Shown here: positions 5,245 to 5,721 of the stretch, in pieces
How positions within the stretch are numbered: position 1 is the stretch's first letter
Layout of the letters: every line of letters begins with the position of its first letter
Assembly (NCBI GenBank): GCA_024654105.1
Contig: JANLID010000031.1
Location: forward strand, 1-5,721
Direction: 5' to 3'
From: Gallionella sp.
Lineage (GTDB): Bacteria > Pseudomonadota > Gammaproteobacteria > Burkholderiales > Gallionellaceae
DNA: 5,721 bases
Position numbers and translations under genes: made by a program
The notes under the pieces: generated by a model
The model's input: the letters and a program-made list of their open reading frames with translations, nothing else
Database searches by the model: none
Told to the model about the DNA's origin: nothing

Positions 5245-5517
5245 TTACTTAGCTAGTTTATTAAAACGTCTAGCGGTATTTCTATGCGCAGTTGAACTTG
5301 CGGCAGCCATCCCAACCATCCCGGCGGATAACGGTGAAAGCTGTGATGTACCACGACGAATTGCCCAAAGTTTTTTAGCCAATTTTACCCGCGTAGCTGG
5401 CGTAAATTTTGACGGGTCAATACGAGCTACCCCAAACCTTCCAGAACCTTTCCACTGAACTCTGTTCATTTGTCGAGCTTTTTTCGCCGCATCACGTGCC
5501 GCTTCACTCCAAGCCAT
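5245..5517 (-). CDS. MAWSEAAR-tagged basic protein, 90 aa (tag protein C)
   Basis: This is a 90-residue, highly basic protein beginning MAWSEAARDAAKKARQ, the third copy of the N-terminal tag. The body has FG (28-29), 'LAKKLWAIRR' (46-55), a Ser/Gly/Ala/Met-rich stretch (about 57-74) and 'STAHRN' (75-80) before a basic C-terminus. These landmarks align with the 83-residue tag protein ahead of the portal, so the two are paralogs, with the Ala/Ser/Met-rich stretch partly specific to this copy. No known domain is recognised. AAGGAG lies eight bases before ATG 5517, inside the last codons of the small terminase gene. It separates small and large terminase genes, which usually adjoin, so it looks inserted. 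Its coding region is about 48% GC by my hand count, lower than surrounding genes, consistent with acquisition. Confidence 0.86.
   Translation of the reverse strand: MAWSEAARDAAKKARQMNRVQWKGSGRFGVARIDPSKFTPATRVKLAKKLWAIRRGTSQLSPLSAGMVGMAAASSTAHRNTARRFNKLAK
5497..5511 (-). repeat. Tag-coding direct repeat, copy in tag protein C
   Basis: These 15 bases are identical to 3724-3738 and encode the WSEAA part of the tag. Outside this stretch the two copies differ at the DNA level although the tag residues remain similar. Confidence 0.75.
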
Positions 5518-5522
5518 AACAG

Positions 5523-5721
5523 TTACTCCTTTTTCAAACGTGCGTCTTTGAAATCAATAGTGATGCTGACCGGAGCCGGAGCTTCGTCGCTGCCATCACC
5601 CTGTTCCTTCTCAGTCGGGAATAGCCGGAAGTGTTTCATCGCCTGATCCCGGGCCGTAGACTTCTTGGCATAGCGCACTTTCGAAGTGTTGATAGTCACG
5701 CCGCCAGTTCGCGAAACACGC
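5523..5721 (-). CDS. terS: Probable terminase small subunit, C-terminal part (partial)
   Basis: The frame is open from the right edge to TAA 5525-5523 and gives the last 65 residues. It reads RVSRTGGVTINTSKVRYAKK, then STARDQAMKHFRLFPTEKEQ, an acidic Gly/Pro/Ala linker, and a final VSITIDFKDARLKKE. The middle resembles the 'dK..Al..l.kHf.lf' segment near the C-terminus of small terminases, the subunit that recognises phage DNA and presents it to the large subunit; the final strand plus basic tail is also common there. Position one gene upstream of the large terminase supports this. The DNA-binding helix-turn-helix part lies beyond the window, so the assignment depends mostly on context. The AAGGAG of the next gene is embedded in its last codons. 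Confidence 0.7.
   Translation of the reverse strand, partial: RVSRTGGVTINTSKVRYAKKSTARDQAMKHFRLFPTEKEQGDGSDEAPAPVSITIDFKDARLKKE

Overview
The window is part of the packaging and head module of a tailed double-stranded DNA phage or prophage (Caudoviricetes). Every credible gene is on the minus strand, so transcription runs from the right edge to the left. The base composition is moderately high in GC and the proteins resemble those of phages and prophages of Proteobacteria. No host gene is present, so the host cannot be named. I found no RNA gene, CRISPR array, insertion sequence, promoter or intrinsic terminator.

In transcription order (right to left): the C-terminal end of a probable small terminase; a 90-residue basic protein beginning MAWSEAAR (tag protein C); the large terminase with complete ATPase and nuclease motifs; a 60-residue acidic protein; an 83-residue MAWSEAAR protein (tag protein B); a DUF4055-type portal protein; a very short gene that appears frameshifted; a run of six small genes of unknown function, two of them encoding mini membrane proteins; a 111-residue MAWSDAAR protein with an ADP-ribosyltransferase-like YHGT motif (tag protein A); and the start of a probable minor head (head morphogenesis) protein cut by the left edge.

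The genes form one compact transcription unit. From the portal leftward nearly every junction is an ATGA, GTGA or TAATG overlap, which implies translational coupling. The terminase subunits and portal drive DNA packaging, and the leftmost gene probably belongs to the head connector or assembly set. The cluster between portal and minor head gene looks accessory.

The most notable feature is three small basic proteins sharing a short N-terminal tag (MAWS[ED]AAR.AA..[AV]R), each placed next to a core packaging or head gene: between small and large terminase, just before the portal, and just before the minor head gene. Two are diverged paralogs over their full length. The third fuses the tag to a different, ART-like body. 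My inference is that the tag is a shared targeting or recruitment signal, possibly into the prohead, carried by shuffled cargo genes. The sequence does not prove this. A second notable feature is a probable +1 frameshift in the small gene just after the portal.
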